This document shows positions 42,307-51,493 of a stretch of 64,000 bases of DNA, one piece after another. The DNA comes from Roseateles sp. DAIF2 (lineage in GTDB: Bacteria > Pseudomonadota > Gammaproteobacteria > Burkholderiales > Burkholderiaceae_C). Each line of letters begins with the position of its first letter. The stretch's first letter is position 1. The stretch covers positions 5,332,001-5,396,000 of the forward strand of contig NZ_CP049919.1 in the NCBI RefSeq assembly GCF_015624425.1, read 5' to 3'. A program made the translations under genes and the position numbers. A model generated the notes under the pieces. It was given only the letters and a program-made list of their open reading frames with translations, was not told the origin of the DNA and searched no databases.

Positions 42307-44330
42307 CCCACCCCAAGCAACGCGGCATGCCGCCGATCACCCGCGGCGCGATGCTGCCCCGCCCCTGGGGGCTGCCGCATGAGGACACGCCGCAGCGCAC
42401 AGAAGCAGCCCCCTGGGAGCGCGCCGCCCAGCGCCGCCGCCGCACCCTGATGGCCGGCGTCACCCTCTCCACCCTGCTGGCCACCGCGGTGCTGGCGCAC
42501 GCCCAGCCCGACTCGCTCGCGCCCGGGCTGCAGGCCCTGCACCTGGGCCTGTTCGCGCTGCTGTTCGCCTGGGTCAGTGCCGGCTGCCTGACCGCGGTGA
42601 TGGGTTTCTGGGTGCTGCTGCGCGGCGACCCGCATGCGATGTCGATGCACCGCGACACCGGCACCGCGCCGCTCTCGGCCGAGGCACGCACCGCGCTGGT
42701 GATGCCGATCTGCAACGAGGATGTCGCGACCGTGATGGCCGGCCTGCGGGCCAGCTGCGAATCGCTGGCGGCCTCCGGCGCGCTGCGCCTGTTCGACGTC
42801 TACATCCTGTCCGACAGCACCGACCCGGCGCTGCGCGCCGCCGAGCTGGCGGCCTGGGCCGAGCTGCGCGAGCAGTTCGCCGGCCAGGGCCGCATCCATT
42901 ACCGCTGGCGCCAGCGCCGCGGCCGGAAGAAGGCCGGCAATGTGGCCGACTTCTGCCGCCGCTGGGGCCGCAACTACCGCTACATGGTGGTGCTGGATGC
43001 CGACAGCGTGATGAGCGGCGACTGCCTGGTGGGCCTGGTGCGCCTGATGGAGGCGCATCCGGACGCCGGCATCATGCAGGCCGCGCCGCAGGCCTGCGGC
43101 CACGCCACCCTGCACGCGCGCGCGCAGCAGTTCGCCGGCCGCGTCGCCGGGCGCCTGTTCACCGCCGGCATGCAGTACTGGCAGTTGGGCGAGGCCCATT
43201 ACTGGGGCCACAACGCGATCATCCGCATCGCGCCCTTCATGCAGCATTGCGCGCTGGCGCCGCTGAACGGCCGCGACATCATGTCGCATGACTTCGTCGA
43301 GGCCGCGCTGATGCGCCGCGCCGGCTACCACGTCTGGCTGGTGCACGATCTGCCGGGCAGCTACGAGCAGCAGCCGCCGCATCTGCTGGCCGAGCTGCAG
43401 CGCGACCGCCGCTGGTGCCAGGGCAATCTGCAGAACGCGCGCCTGATCACCGAGCCGGGCCTGCACCCGGTGCACCGCGCGATGCTGCTGACCGGCGCGC
43501 TGGCCTACCTGTCGGCGCCGCTGTGGCTGCTCTATGTCGGCCTGGGCGCGCTGCTGTGGCTGTCCGGCAGCGGCGACGCGATCCTGCCGGCCGAGCTGCC
43601 GCACAGCGTGCTGGGCCTGTGGGCCGGCACCATCGGCATGCTGGCGCTGCCGCGCCTGCTGGGCCTGGCGGCCGTGCTACTGAAAGGTGAGCAGGCCGGC
43701 TTCGGCGGCACCGCCGCGCTGCTGGCCGGCAGCCTGCTGGAGGCGCTGCTGTCGGTGCTGCAGGCGCCGCTGCGCATGGCGGCACACACGCTGTTCGTGC
43801 TGGGCGCGCTGTCGGGCATCAAGCTGGAATGGCGCTCGCCCCCGCGCGAGGCGACCGACATCGGCTGGCGCGAGGCCTTCGCCCACCATGCGCCGCTGTC
43901 GGCCGCGATGCTGGTCCTGGTGCTGGCCCTGGCCCTGCTGCGGCCCTCGACCCTGGTCTGGATCGCGCCGGTGGCCCTGCCGCTGCTGCTGGCCGCGCCG
44001 ATCACCGTCTGGTCCAGCCGCAGCCGGCTGGGCGAGAAGCTGCGCCGTGCCCGCCTGCTGCTGATCCCCGAGGAGCATTGCCCGCCCACCGTGCTGAACC
44101 AGGCCTGGGCCTATGCCCGCAACGCCCGGCCGGCACCGAGCTGGGGCGAGGCGCTGCGCAGCGGCCGGCTGGCCGAGCTGGCCCAGCTGGCGATGGGCCC
44201 GCGCCGCACCGCCCACGGCCTGCGCGGCCGCATGCGCCGCCAGCAGCTGGCCGGCGCCCCGCTGAGCCCGGCCGCGCGCATGCGCTGCCTCAGCGAGCCG
44301 GCCAGCCTGGCCTGGCTGCGCATGGCCTGA
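42279..44330 (+). CDS. opgH: Glucans biosynthesis glucosyltransferase H
   Basis: A 683-aa inner-membrane glycosyltransferase (family 2-like) that polymerises UDP-glucose into the beta-1,2 OPG backbone and exports it. Catalytic motifs: LVMPICNEDVATVMAGL, YMVVLDADSVMSGD (DxD), SHDFVEAALMRRAGY, and QRDRRWCQGNLQ (QxxRW). Two membrane segments precede the catalytic domain (about 58-80 and 87-112), and at least four follow (about 400-600). Shorter at the N-terminus than the 847-residue E. coli protein, like other non-enteric homologues. ATG 42279 lies inside opgG, giving a 28-base overlap and coupled translation. Confidence 0.94.
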   Translation: MEHDSSFPLTHPKQRGMPPITRGAMLPRPWGLPHEDTPQRTEAAPWERAAQRRRRTLMAGVTLSTLLATAVLAHAQPDSLAPGLQALHLGLFALLFAWVSAGCLTAVMGFWVLLRGDPHAMSMHRDTGTAPLSAEARTALVMPICNEDVATVMAGLRASCESLAASGALRLFDVYILSDSTDPALRAAELAAWAELREQFAGQGRIHYRWRQRRGRKKAGNVADFCRRWGRNYRYMVVLDADSVMSGDCLVGLVRLMEAHPDAGIMQAAPQACGHATLHARAQQFAGRVAGRLFTAGMQYWQLGEAHYWGHNAIIRIAPFMQHCALAPLNGRDIMSHDFVEAALMRRAGYHVWLVHDLPGSYEQQPPHLLAELQRDRRWCQGNLQNARLITEPGLHPVHRAMLLTGALAYLSAPLWLLYVGLGALLWLSGSGDAILPAELPHSVLGLWAGTIGMLALPRLLGLAAVLLKGEQAGFGGTAALLAGSLLEALLSVLQAPLRMAAHTLFVLGALSGIKLEWRSPPREATDIGWREAFAHHAPLSAAMLVLVLALALLRPSTLVWIAPVALPLLLAAPITVWSSRSRLGEKLRRARLLLIPEEHCPPTVLNQAWAYARNARPAPSWGEALRSGRLAELAQLAMGPRRTAHGLRGRMRRQQLAGAPLSPAARMRCLSEPASLAWLRMA

Positions 44331-44430
44331 GCTTATGGCCGCCGCCGCATCCGTGATGGGCGGCGGCTTGCGCGGCGCGCTGCGCCTGCCGGACACTGGC
44401 CCATTCGGTCCACCGGCAGCGCAGACGATC

Positions 44431-45471
44431 ATGAGCCCAGCGTTCCTTCCCTCTCCCCTCGCCCGCGGCCTGGCCGCGCTGAGCCTGACCCTGCTGGCCG
44501 CCGGCTGCGCACAGCTGCCGCCCGCCCCACCGCCAGGCCCGCAGCGCCAGGCCACGCCGCCGCAACTGGCCCAGGCCGGCCAGGTCGGCCTGGCACCGGA
44601 GCAGTTGAACCGGCTGCTGAACCAGCCGCTGTACCGGATGAAGCCGGCCGAGCTGAGCCCCTACCTGGCCTGGCTGCAACTGGCCGAGCCGGACCTGCGC
44701 CGCCGCATCGCGGCGCTGGCGCGCCAGAACATCGGCCAGCCTTACGAGCTCTACCTGCTGGGCGAGTTCCCCTTCGAGAGCTACGACGGCCAGCCGCTGT
44801 TCAACCTCGAGAAGAGCGACTGCGTGGTGTTCGCCGAGCATGTCTACGCGATGGCGCTGAGCGCCTCCTGGGAGGAGTTCTTCTGGATGCTGCAGCGCCT
44901 GCGCTACCGCGACGGCGTGATCGGCGTGGCCACCCGCAACCATTACACCGAGGCCGACTGGAACCCGGCCAACCGCTGGCTGCTGCAGGACATCACCGCC
45001 GAGCTGGGCGGCCCGCGCGCGCAGGCCTACACGCAGCGCATCGACCGCCAGGCCTTCCTGCGCAAGCAGTTCAAGATCGAGCGCGCGATCCCGGTGCAGC
45101 AGTTCGAGGACCGCTTCATCCGCAAGGAGGACGTGGCCGCGATCGAGGCGCAGCTGCAAGACGGCGACTTCGTCAACGTGATCTCGGGCCGTGACGGCGG
45201 CTACTGGGCCTCGCATGTCGGCCTGATCGTCACCGGCGCCGACGGCCGGCGCCAGCTGCTGCACTCGGCCGAGCCGGCGGTGCGCGAGGAGAGCCTGCAG
45301 GACTTCATCGCCCGCATGAACGAGCGCGATGCGCGCCAGGCCGGGCAGAACAAGCCGGCGCTGGCCGGCTTCAAGTTCCTGCGCCTGAACGAGCGGCCCG
45401 AGGTGCCGCCGATGGCGCCGCAGCCGCGGCCGGCCCGGCCGGCGGCGCTGACGGCCGCCCTGGCGAACTGA
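44431..45471 (+). CDS. DUF1460-type N-acetylmuramoyl-L-alanine amidase-like lipoprotein
   Basis: A 346-aa lipoprotein: signal and lipobox LLAAGC (lipid Cys at residue 26), a Pro-rich linker, then a DUF1460 domain. That family has a papain/NlpC-like fold. The likely nucleophile is Cys131 in EKSDCVVFAEHVYAMAL, with His in GGYWASHVGLIV. A role in cutting peptidoglycan-related amide bonds is inferred from the family. I chose ATG 44431 since it directly precedes the signal. It lies 100 bases after opgH on the same strand; a GC-rich inverted repeat (about 44339-44368) lies between them. It may be the third gene of the opg transcript. Confidence 0.83.
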   Translation: MSPAFLPSPLARGLAALSLTLLAAGCAQLPPAPPPGPQRQATPPQLAQAGQVGLAPEQLNRLLNQPLYRMKPAELSPYLAWLQLAEPDLRRRIAALARQNIGQPYELYLLGEFPFESYDGQPLFNLEKSDCVVFAEHVYAMALSASWEEFFWMLQRLRYRDGVIGVATRNHYTEADWNPANRWLLQDITAELGGPRAQAYTQRIDRQAFLRKQFKIERAIPVQQFEDRFIRKEDVAAIEAQLQDGDFVNVISGRDGGYWASHVGLIVTGADGRRQLLHSAEPAVREESLQDFIARMNERDARQAGQNKPALAGFKFLRLNERPEVPPMAPQPRPARPAALTAALAN

Positions 45472-45503
45472 GGATCAGGCGGCGGCGACGCCCGCCGAGG
45501 CTC

Positions 45504-46493
45504 TTAAGCGGCGGCCACGCCCGCCGCGTGGGCCTGCTGGTCGGCGTGGTAGCTGGAGCGCACCATCGCGCCGACCGCCGCGTGCGTGAAGCCCATCTTG
45601 TAGGCCTCTTCCTCGAACATCTTGAAGGTGTCCGGGTGCACATAGCGGCGCACCGGCAGGTGGTGGCCCGAGGGCGCCAGGTACTGGCCGATGGTCAGCA
45701 TGTCGATGTTGTGGGCGCGCATGTCGCGCATGACCTGGAGGATCTCCTCGTCGGTCTCGCCCAGGCCCACCATGATGCCGCTCTTGGTCGGCACGCCCGG
45801 CACTTCTTCCTTGAAGCGCTTCAGCAGGTTCAGGCTGAACTCGTAGTCTGAACCGGGGCGCGCTTCCTTGTACAGGCGCGGCGCGGTCTCCAGGTTGTGG
45901 TTCATCACGTCGGGCGGCGCGGCCTTCAGGATGTTCAGCGCGCGGTCGGCACGGCCGCGGAAGTCGGGCACCAGCACCTCGATCTGGGTCGTCGGGCTCA
46001 GCTCGCGGACCTTGGTGATGCACTCGGCGAAATGGCCGGCACCGCCGTCGCGCAGGTCGTCGCGGTCGACGCTGGTGATCACCACGTACTTCAGCTTCAG
46101 CGCCGCGATGGTCTTGGCCAGGTTCAGTGGCTCGTCCACGTCCAGCGGGTCCGGGCGGCCATGGCCGACGTCGCAGAAAGGGCAGCGGCGGGTGCACTTG
46201 TCACCCATGATCATGAAGGTGGCCGTGCCCTTGCCGAAGCATTCGCCGATGTTGGGGCAGCTGGCTTCCTCGCAGACCGTGTGCAGCTTGTGCTCGCGCA
46301 GGATCTGCTTGATCTCGTAGAAGCGGGTGCTGGGCGAGCCGGCCTTGACACGGATCCAATCGGGCTTCTTCAGCGTTTCCGCCGGCACGATCTTGATCGG
46401 GATGCGGGCGGTCTTGGCCTGCGCCTTCTGCTTGGCGCTGGCGTCGTAGTCGGCGGCGCCTTGCGCCTGATGAATCACGTTCTCGGTTGCCAT
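45504..46493 (-). CDS. lipA: Lipoyl synthase
   Basis: A 329-aa radical-SAM enzyme that inserts two sulfurs into protein-bound octanoyl groups. The auxiliary cluster motif [12 protein letters not shown] precedes the radical-SAM motif CTRRCPFC (family CxxxxxC...CxxxC patterns are intact), with later [12 protein letters not shown] and [10 protein letters not shown], including the conserved Ser ligand of the auxiliary cluster. ATG 46493 gives [11 protein letters not shown], a usual N-terminus. It lies immediately after lipB in transcription order (23 bases), forming the lipB-lipA pair. Confidence 0.96.
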   Translation of the reverse strand: MATENVIHQAQGAADYDASAKQKAQAKTARIPIKIVPAETLKKPDWIRVKAGSPSTRFYEIKQILREHKLHTVCEEASCPNIGECFGKGTATFMIMGDKCTRRCPFCDVGHGRPDPLDVDEPLNLAKTIAALKLKYVVITSVDRDDLRDGGAGHFAECITKVRELSPTTQIEVLVPDFRGRADRALNILKAAPPDVMNHNLETAPRLYKEARPGSDYEFSLNLLKRFKEEVPGVPTKSGIMVGLGETDEEILQVMRDMRAHNIDMLTIGQYLAPSGHHLPVRRYVHPDTFKMFEEEAYKMGFTHAAVGAMVRSSYHADQQAHAAGVAAA

Positions 46494-46516
46494 GGCAGCT
46501 AGCTCTTCGTTCGAGT

Positions 46517-47185
46517 TCAGCGCGTCAGCTGGGCCTGCAGCCGCTCGCCGAATCGCCGGGCCACCTCGGGCCATTCCGTAGAAACCCCGATTCTAACGAG
46601 GTCCACCGTTTCCAGCCCTGCGTAGCCGCAAGGGTTGATGCCCAGAAAGGGTTGCAGGTCCATCGCGACGTTCAGCGCCGCGCCGTGGTAGGTGCAATGC
46701 CGGCTGACCTTGATGCCCAGCGCGGCGACCTTGCCCAGGCCGCGGAAGGGGTCGCTCGGGTCGGCCGGGCCGGTCAGCGCGCCATGCGCGCCGGGCTCGT
46801 CCAGCCGCACATAGATGCCAGGCGCGCCGGCGACGCGGTGGCCGGTGACGCCGAACTGCTCCAGGGTCTGGATCACCGCGGCCTCCAGCCGGAACACATA
46901 TTCCTTGACGTAGATGCCCAGGCGCTTCAGGTCGACCAGCGGATAGGCCACCACCTGGCCGGGGCCATGGTAGGTGACCTGGCCGCCGCGATTCGTCTGC
47001 ACCACCGGGATGCCGCCCGGATTCAGCACATGGCCGGCCTGGCCGGCCAGGCCCTGGGTGTAGGTGGGCGGATGCTCGCAGAGCCAGAGCTCGTCCTCGG
47101 TGTCGGGGCCGCGCGTCTCGGTGAACTCGCGCATGGCCTGTTCGGTGGCTGCATAGTCCACCCGGCCCAGGGTCTTCACAATCAT
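46517..47185 (-). CDS. lipB: Octanoyl-ACP:protein N-octanoyltransferase
   Basis: A 222-aa enzyme that transfers octanoate from ACP to lipoyl domains. Family signatures: [28 protein letters not shown], the lysine in [23 protein letters not shown], and the catalytic Cys in [13 protein letters not shown] 47185 ([11 protein letters not shown]) is the first start consistent with the family; longer in-frame versions overlap the divergent Sel1 gene. In many Burkholderiales it directly follows ybeD and dat; here 4 kb separates them. Confidence 0.95.
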   Translation of the reverse strand: MIVKTLGRVDYAATEQAMREFTETRGPDTEDELWLCEHPPTYTQGLAGQAGHVLNPGGIPVVQTNRGGQVTYHGPGQVVAYPLVDLKRLGIYVKEYVFRLEAAVIQTLEQFGVTGHRVAGAPGIYVRLDEPGAHGALTGPADPSDPFRGLGKVAALGIKVSRHCTYHGAALNVAMDLQPFLGINPCGYAGLETVDLVRIGVSTEWPEVARRFGERLQAQLTR

Positions 47186-47249
47186 GGCGGGAATGGTAGC
47201 GTCCAGACGCATGGCCCTGCAGCGCCGGGGCCAACAAGGAGCGCGCCTC

Positions 47250-47894
47250 ATGATCCGGATCGCCACGCCACTGCTGCTCGCCGCCTGCCTGGGGCTGCCC
47301 ACCTGCGCCGGGGCCGCGGCCTCGCTGGCCGAGGCGCTGCAGGCCTACGAGGCCGGCCGACTGGAAGAAGCGGCGCGCGACTTCAGCGCGCTGTCGAGCC
47401 AGGGCCTGCCGCTGGCCGACTACAACCTGGCGATGATGCATATCCGCGGCGAGCTGCCCAAGCCCGACCTGGCCGAGGCCAAGCGCCTGCTGGAACGTGC
47501 CGCCGCGCGCCGCCTGGTGCGCGCCCAGCTGGCGCTGGGCCAATGGCATGAGCAGGGCCTGTCCGGCAAGCCGGACCTGCGCCAGGCCGCGCATTGGTGG
47601 GGCCTGGCCGCCGCGCAGGGCAGCGTCGACGGCCAGGTGCAGCTGGCCACCGCCTACTACCTCGGCCGCGGCCTCGGCAAGGACATGAGCCAGGCCGCCC
47701 ATTGGTACCGCGAGGCGGCGAAGAACGGCGATGTCGGCGCGCAGTACCTGATCGCCTCGATGTACGAAAAAGGCCTGGGCGTCGAACGCGACCTGCGCTT
47801 GGCGCGCTACTGGTACGACATCGCCGCCCGCAACGGCGACGAGGCGGCGCCGGCCAAGCTGAGGGAGCTGGATGCGAGGCTCAAGGGGGCGTGA
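47250..47894 (+). CDS. Exported Sel1-repeat protein
   Basis: A 214-aa protein with a signal peptide (about residues 4-22) and about five tandem Sel1-like TPR-type repeats, for example [68 protein letters not shown] and [35 protein letters not shown]. Such proteins are periplasmic protein-interaction scaffolds. Start ATG 47250 has AAGGAG about 9 bases upstream. Divergent from lipB and first of the genes separating lipAB from ybeD-dat. Confidence 0.87.
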   Translation: MIRIATPLLLAACLGLPTCAGAAASLAEALQAYEAGRLEEAARDFSALSSQGLPLADYNLAMMHIRGELPKPDLAEAKRLLERAAARRLVRAQLALGQWHEQGLSGKPDLRQAAHWWGLAAAQGSVDGQVQLATAYYLGRGLGKDMSQAAHWYREAAKNGDVGAQYLIASMYEKGLGVERDLRLARYWYDIAARNGDEAAPAKLRELDARLKGA

Positions 47895-47929
47895 GCGCGC
47901 GGCGCCAAGCGGCTTCGGCTTGAGTGACT

Positions 47930-48322
47930 TCAGGCCCCGCCGGCACCGGCCGACATCGCCTGCCCAATGCTGAGTTCATTGCCGCTGGGATCGGCGATGC
48001 GGAAGTCCCGCATGCCGTAGGGGCGGTCCCCGATGGGAACCAGGATCGCGGCGCCGGATCGTTGTTCGATCTGCGCGTAGTAGGCGTCGATTCCGGATAC
48101 GCCGATGTAGATGTGAGACGCCCCGGCGGGTTTTACGTCGGCACGCTGGGCGGTAACAAGCGTGAGCTCCACCTTGCCACGGCATACGGCCGCCATCTCG
48201 GCCGGCTCGCCCCAGGACCAGGCCAGATCGAAACCGAGCACGCGCCGATAGAACTCGATGGCCTGCGCCAGATCGTGCACGGTGAGGATCGGGGAGACTG
48301 ATTCGAGCTGAATGGATTCCAT
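47930..48322 (-). CDS. VOC-family (glyoxalase/bleomycin-resistance-like) protein
   Basis: A 130-aa single-domain vicinal-oxygen-chelate protein: SVSPILTVHDLAQAIEFYRRVLGFDL opens the first beta-alpha-beta-beta-beta unit, and the second ends with GMRDFRIADPSGNELSIGQ, including the metal-ligand-type Glu. Function cannot be narrowed (resistance, lyase or antibiotic-binding relatives all share this shape). Codon use is less GC-biased than for neighbours. It belongs to the accessory block between lipB and ybeD. Confidence 0.85.
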   Translation of the reverse strand: MESIQLESVSPILTVHDLAQAIEFYRRVLGFDLAWSWGEPAEMAAVCRGKVELTLVTAQRADVKPAGASHIYIGVSGIDAYYAQIEQRSGAAILVPIGDRPYGMRDFRIADPSGNELSIGQAMSAGAGGA

Positions 48323-48351
48323 GGTCTGTTTCCGAGGCCTGGGGGCGAAGG

Positions 48352-48609
48352 TTAACGGGGCACGAATCCATCCGCTGAAGCCGGCGGTTCAGGCTCATCG
48401 GTCCGATGCGGTGTGTGAAGGCGATGGCCGCACCAAGGGCAGTGCTGGATCGTTATCGTTGAAGAACCGCCGTCGTGCACGATCAGCCCGTACTGGCCAC
48501 TCGTCGCATCGAACAGCACCAGCGCATCGGGACATTCAAATGGAGTTGCATGTTGATCGCAAGTCCTATTTGCCCAGTAGGACATCGAGTCGCAGCAGTG
48601 TGCCGTCAT
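48352..48609 (-). CDS. DUF6980-like small cysteine-rich protein
   Basis: An 85-aa protein with the pattern HCCDSM, a Cys at residue 17 (TCDQH), ECPDALVLFD, YGLIVHDGGSSTITIQHCPWCGHRL. The six cysteines look like a small zinc-binding (zinc-ribbon-like) site, as in the DUF6980 family. The function is unknown. It lies 29 bases from the VOC gene in the same orientation. The composition is again lower in GC than the backbone. Confidence 0.7.
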   Translation of the reverse strand: MTAHCCDSMSYWANRTCDQHATPFECPDALVLFDATSGQYGLIVHDGGSSTITIQHCPWCGHRLHTPHRTDEPEPPASADGFVPR

Positions 48610-48684
48610 GAGCGTCAGCGTTTGAAAGAAGCGCAGATCAAAAGTTCGCGAAACCCGCTCATGGTCTTCTGATCGAGGGCGGGT

Positions 48685-48951
48685 TTAGGCGGCCTTCAGC
48701 CACCACAGGCCGACGAGCGCGAGAAGGACTCCGGGGACAATATTGCCCAGCCATACACGACGCTTGCTCGGCGAGCCTGGCTGGCGATTCCTGCAAGTTG
48801 CAAGCCTCATCGCTAGCAACCATGCCGGCACGGCATTGGAGCCGGGGAGCCCCTGCCCGTCAATCGCCCCAAGGTGCGACTCGTCACCGCCGCACCATTT
48901 GCGATGCCGCCGGCCCTGCCATTCAAACGCCCGGCACGCACACCATCGCAA
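48685..48951 (-). CDS. Doubtful small open frame with a C-terminal membrane segment
   Basis: An 88-codon frame whose only protein-like part is the end: SKRRVWLGNIVPGVLLALVG followed by LWWLKAA, one membrane helix. A shorter ATG at 48810 would give 41 residues. No Shine-Dalgarno at either start, and the N-terminal part overlaps the end of the membrane-protein gene at 48923-49744. It could be a gene remnant. Confidence 0.22.
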   Translation of the reverse strand: MRWCACRAFEWQGRRHRKWCGGDESHLGAIDGQGLPGSNAVPAWLLAMRLATCRNRQPGSPSKRRVWLGNIVPGVLLALVGLWWLKAA

Positions 48952-49744
48952 TGCTCACCCAGACGCCGACGCTGAAGTAAGGCGTCAGCCAGAGCGCATC
49001 GGCCTTCCAGGCCGCCCAGTTCCCACTGGGCACGCGGCGCTGCCAGGCGTCGCGCGCGCCCTGGTCCAGGCGCATATACGCCTGGCCGCGCGCGCGGCCA
49101 TGCTGGTAGCGGCGCCAGTACATCGGCACGTCCACGCTCACCACGTAGGCGACGAAGGCCAGCGCGCCCAGGATCCCGCAGATCGCCAGGGCCTCGACCC
49201 AGCCGCTACTGCCCAGCGCAATGACGCCCAGCAGCACCGCCATCCAGGAGAAGCCGGCCGCCCAGAGCGAGGACTCGATGGCCTGGGTGATGTGGTTCAG
49301 CGTCAGCACGCTGTGCCAGCAAAAGCCCTGGGCCACGATCATGAACGCCGGGATCGCCCAGGCGGCCGTCTGCACCCAGGGCATGCCGGCATGCAGCCCC
49401 AGCTGATGGACCAGCAGGCCCAGCTGCAGCGCGAAACAGATCTCGGCCACCGTGGCGGCGGCGCGGCCCAGGAAGATGCTGGACAGCCGCGTGTCCACGA
49501 CCACCAGCCGCTCCAGGTCCACCCGCGGCAGCACCGAGCGGTAGGCGCAGACCAGCACATAGACGCCGGACAGGGCCAGCTGCAACTCCGCATGGGCACC
49601 GCCGACGGGCCCCAGGTGCAGCACGGTCAGCCACAGGCCGATGTTCAGCAGGGCCAGCGCGCACAACGTCCGCCACCACGACAACATGCTCGCGTCCGCC
49701 TCGACGGGCTTCCCTAGCGAAAACAAGTGTCGAAATGATGACAT
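48923..49744 (-). CDS. Multi-pass membrane protein of unknown function
   Basis: A 273-aa protein with about six or seven hydrophobic segments (starting at about residues 25, 52, 88, 118, 150, 180 and near the C-terminus). ATG 49744 (MSSFRHLFSLGKPVEADAS) was chosen over the in-frame ATG at 49798 because of the amphipathic N-terminus. A cytoplasmic loop GRARGQAYMRLDQGARDAWQRRVPSG precedes the last helix. No family is recognised. It is divergent from the LRR-kinase gene (128 bases between starts) and may be its membrane partner, which is speculation. Confidence 0.72.
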   Translation of the reverse strand: MSSFRHLFSLGKPVEADASMLSWWRTLCALALLNIGLWLTVLHLGPVGGAHAELQLALSGVYVLVCAYRSVLPRVDLERLVVVDTRLSSIFLGRAAATVAEICFALQLGLLVHQLGLHAGMPWVQTAAWAIPAFMIVAQGFCWHSVLTLNHITQAIESSLWAAGFSWMAVLLGVIALGSSGWVEALAICGILGALAFVAYVVSVDVPMYWRRYQHGRARGQAYMRLDQGARDAWQRRVPSGNWAAWKADALWLTPYFSVGVWVSIAMVCVPGV

Positions 49745-49872
49745 GACGCAAGGAGGGTAACCGGGAGGCGATCGCGCAGGCAAGCCCCACCCATTCATCG
49801 GCGGCCGCGGCGGTCCGTCCGGACGGCCGGCGACAATCGCGGTCCCTCTGTTCTGCCTGGCCTCCTTACCGC

Positions 49873-51183
49873 GTGTCCGACCATCCTTCCCTTGCCCAAC
49901 TCCGCAGCGGCGCCCTGCGCGGCAGCACGCGCCTGAGCCTGAACGGCGCCCGGCTCACCGCCTTGCCGCCGGAGATCTTCGACCCGGAGATCGCCGACAC
50001 GCTGGAGATCCTGGACGTCTCCGGCAATGCGCTGGAGCAGCTGCCCGAGGTCCTGGCCGAGCTGCCGCGCCTGCGCATCGTGTTCGCGTCGAACAACCGC
50101 TTCACCGAGCTGCCGGCGGTGCTGGGGCGCTGCCCGCAGCTGGAGATGGTGGGATTCAAGAGCAACCGCATCCGCGAGGTCGACGGCGAGGCGCTACCGG
50201 CGCGGCTGCGCTGGCTGATCCTGACCGACAACGCCATCGAGACCCTGCCGCCGGAGCTGGGCCGGCGCCCGCGCCTGCAGAAGCTGGCGCTGGCCGGCAA
50301 CCGCCTGACGGCCCTGCCCGAGACCATGGCGCACAGCCACGGCCTGGAGCTGCTGCGCATCTCGGCGAATCGGCTGGAGGGGTTGCCCGACTGGCTGCCG
50401 GCGTTGCCGCGCCTGGCCTGGCTGGCCTTTGCCGGCAACCCCTTCGCCGAGGCACGCGAGCGCGACGCCCTGGCCGGCACGCCAGTGCCCACCCTACCCT
50501 GGCCGGCACTGCATCTGCGGGAGCGGCTCGGCGAGGGCGCCTCCGGCGTGATCCACCGCGCCGAGCATGGGGGCCAGGCGCTGGCGCTGAAGCTCTTCAA
50601 GGGCGAGGTCACCAGCGACGGCTGGCCGCGCAGCGAGATGGCGGCCTGGCTGGCGGCCGGCGCGCATCCGAGCCTGATCCCGGTGACGGGCCGCCTCGGC
50701 GGCCATCCGACCGGCAGCGAGGGCTTGGTGATGCCCCTGGTCGGCCCGGAGTTCCGCGCGCTGGCCGGCCCGCCCAGCCTGGCCTCCTGCAGCCGCGATG
50801 TCTATGCGCCCGAGACCCGTGTTGCGGATGCCGCCACCCTGCGGCGCCTGGCCGGCGGCGTCGCCGCGGCGGTGGCGCAGCTGCACGCGCGCGGCATCAG
50901 CCATGGCGATCTCTACGCCCACAACATCCTGCATGCGCCGGACGGCCGGGCCTACCTGGGCGACTTCGGCGCAGCCTCGCTGTTCGCGCCGGGCACGCCG
51001 CAGGCCCTGGCGCTGCAACGCGTCGAGGCGCGTGCCTTCGGCTATCTGCTGGAGGAGCTGATCGCGCGCTGCGACGACGATGCGCCGCTGCCGGACGAGA
51101 TCACGGCGCTGATGCGGGCCTGCCTCGTGGAAACGCCCGCGGACCGGCCGCTGTTTGCGGCGATCGCGCGGGCGCTCGCTTAA
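49873..51183 (+). CDS. Leucine-rich-repeat protein with a Hanks-type kinase domain
   Basis: A 436-aa soluble fusion. Residues about 15-205 hold about eight LRRs of the 'L..L.L..N.L..LP..L' type (LTALPPEIF, LEQLPEVLAELPRLRIVFASNNRFTELP, LQKLALAGNRLTALPETM, ...). Residues about 215-436 are a small kinase: glycine loop GEGASGVIHRAEH, Lys240 (ALALKLFK), catalytic loop HGDLYAHN with Asp346 and an unusual Gly and Tyr in place of HRDLK, and GDFG with Asp364. Key catalytic residues are kept, so activity is likely. GTG start 49873. LRR-kinase fusions of this sort occur in proteobacteria with unknown targets. It lies in the accessory block. Confidence 0.85.
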   Translation: MSDHPSLAQLRSGALRGSTRLSLNGARLTALPPEIFDPEIADTLEILDVSGNALEQLPEVLAELPRLRIVFASNNRFTELPAVLGRCPQLEMVGFKSNRIREVDGEALPARLRWLILTDNAIETLPPELGRRPRLQKLALAGNRLTALPETMAHSHGLELLRISANRLEGLPDWLPALPRLAWLAFAGNPFAEARERDALAGTPVPTLPWPALHLRERLGEGASGVIHRAEHGGQALALKLFKGEVTSDGWPRSEMAAWLAAGAHPSLIPVTGRLGGHPTGSEGLVMPLVGPEFRALAGPPSLASCSRDVYAPETRVADAATLRRLAGGVAAAVAQLHARGISHGDLYAHNILHAPDGRAYLGDFGAASLFAPGTPQALALQRVEARAFGYLLEELIARCDDDAPLPDEITALMRACLVETPADRPLFAAIARALA

Positions 51184-51196
51184 GCGGGTCGGGCGC

Positions 51197-51472
51197 TTAC
51201 AGCACGACCTTCACCATGGGATGGGTGCTCAGGGTGCGATACAGCTCGTCGAGCTGCTCGCGGCTGGTCGCGGTGACGGTGATCGTCAGGCCCAGATAGT
51301 TGCCGGCCTTGCTGGGGCGCTGCTCGATCGTCGCGGCGTCGAAGCCGGGATCGAACTGGCGCGCGACGCTGGCGATCGCCTCGATGAAGCCCTCGACATG
51401 GGCGCCCATCACCTTGATCGGGAAGCGCGAGGGGTATTCGATCAGCGATTCTTCGGGGGAGATTTCACGCAT
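51197..51472 (-). CDS. ybeD: YbeD/DUF493 family protein
   Basis: A 91-aa protein of the YbeD (DUF493) family: SLIEYPSRFPIKVMGAHVEGFIEAIASVARQFDPGFDA and a C-terminal LGLTITVTATSREQLDELYRTLSTHPMVKVVL, an ACT-like alpha/beta fold. Its usual place is right before lipB, and a regulatory link to lipoylation has been suggested. Here it follows dat by 21 bases on the minus strand, while lipB is 4 kb further downstream. ATG 51472 gives MREISPEES. Confidence 0.92.
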   Translation of the reverse strand: MREISPEESLIEYPSRFPIKVMGAHVEGFIEAIASVARQFDPGFDAATIEQRPSKAGNYLGLTITVTATSREQLDELYRTLSTHPMVKVVL

Positions 51473-51493
51473 GGCTGCTGTGCTTCCTGTCAC

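Noticed and set aside
44339..44368. GCCGCCGC/GGCGGCGGC hairpin after opgH as a terminator
   Set aside because: No U-tract follows and the next gene is on the same strand; treated as incidental GC-rich DNA.
45475..45530. Short repeated GCGGCG..CGCCCGCCG sequences at the lipA 3' end
   Set aside because: A small GC-rich duplication near the lipA stop; no fold, gene or mobile-element signal.
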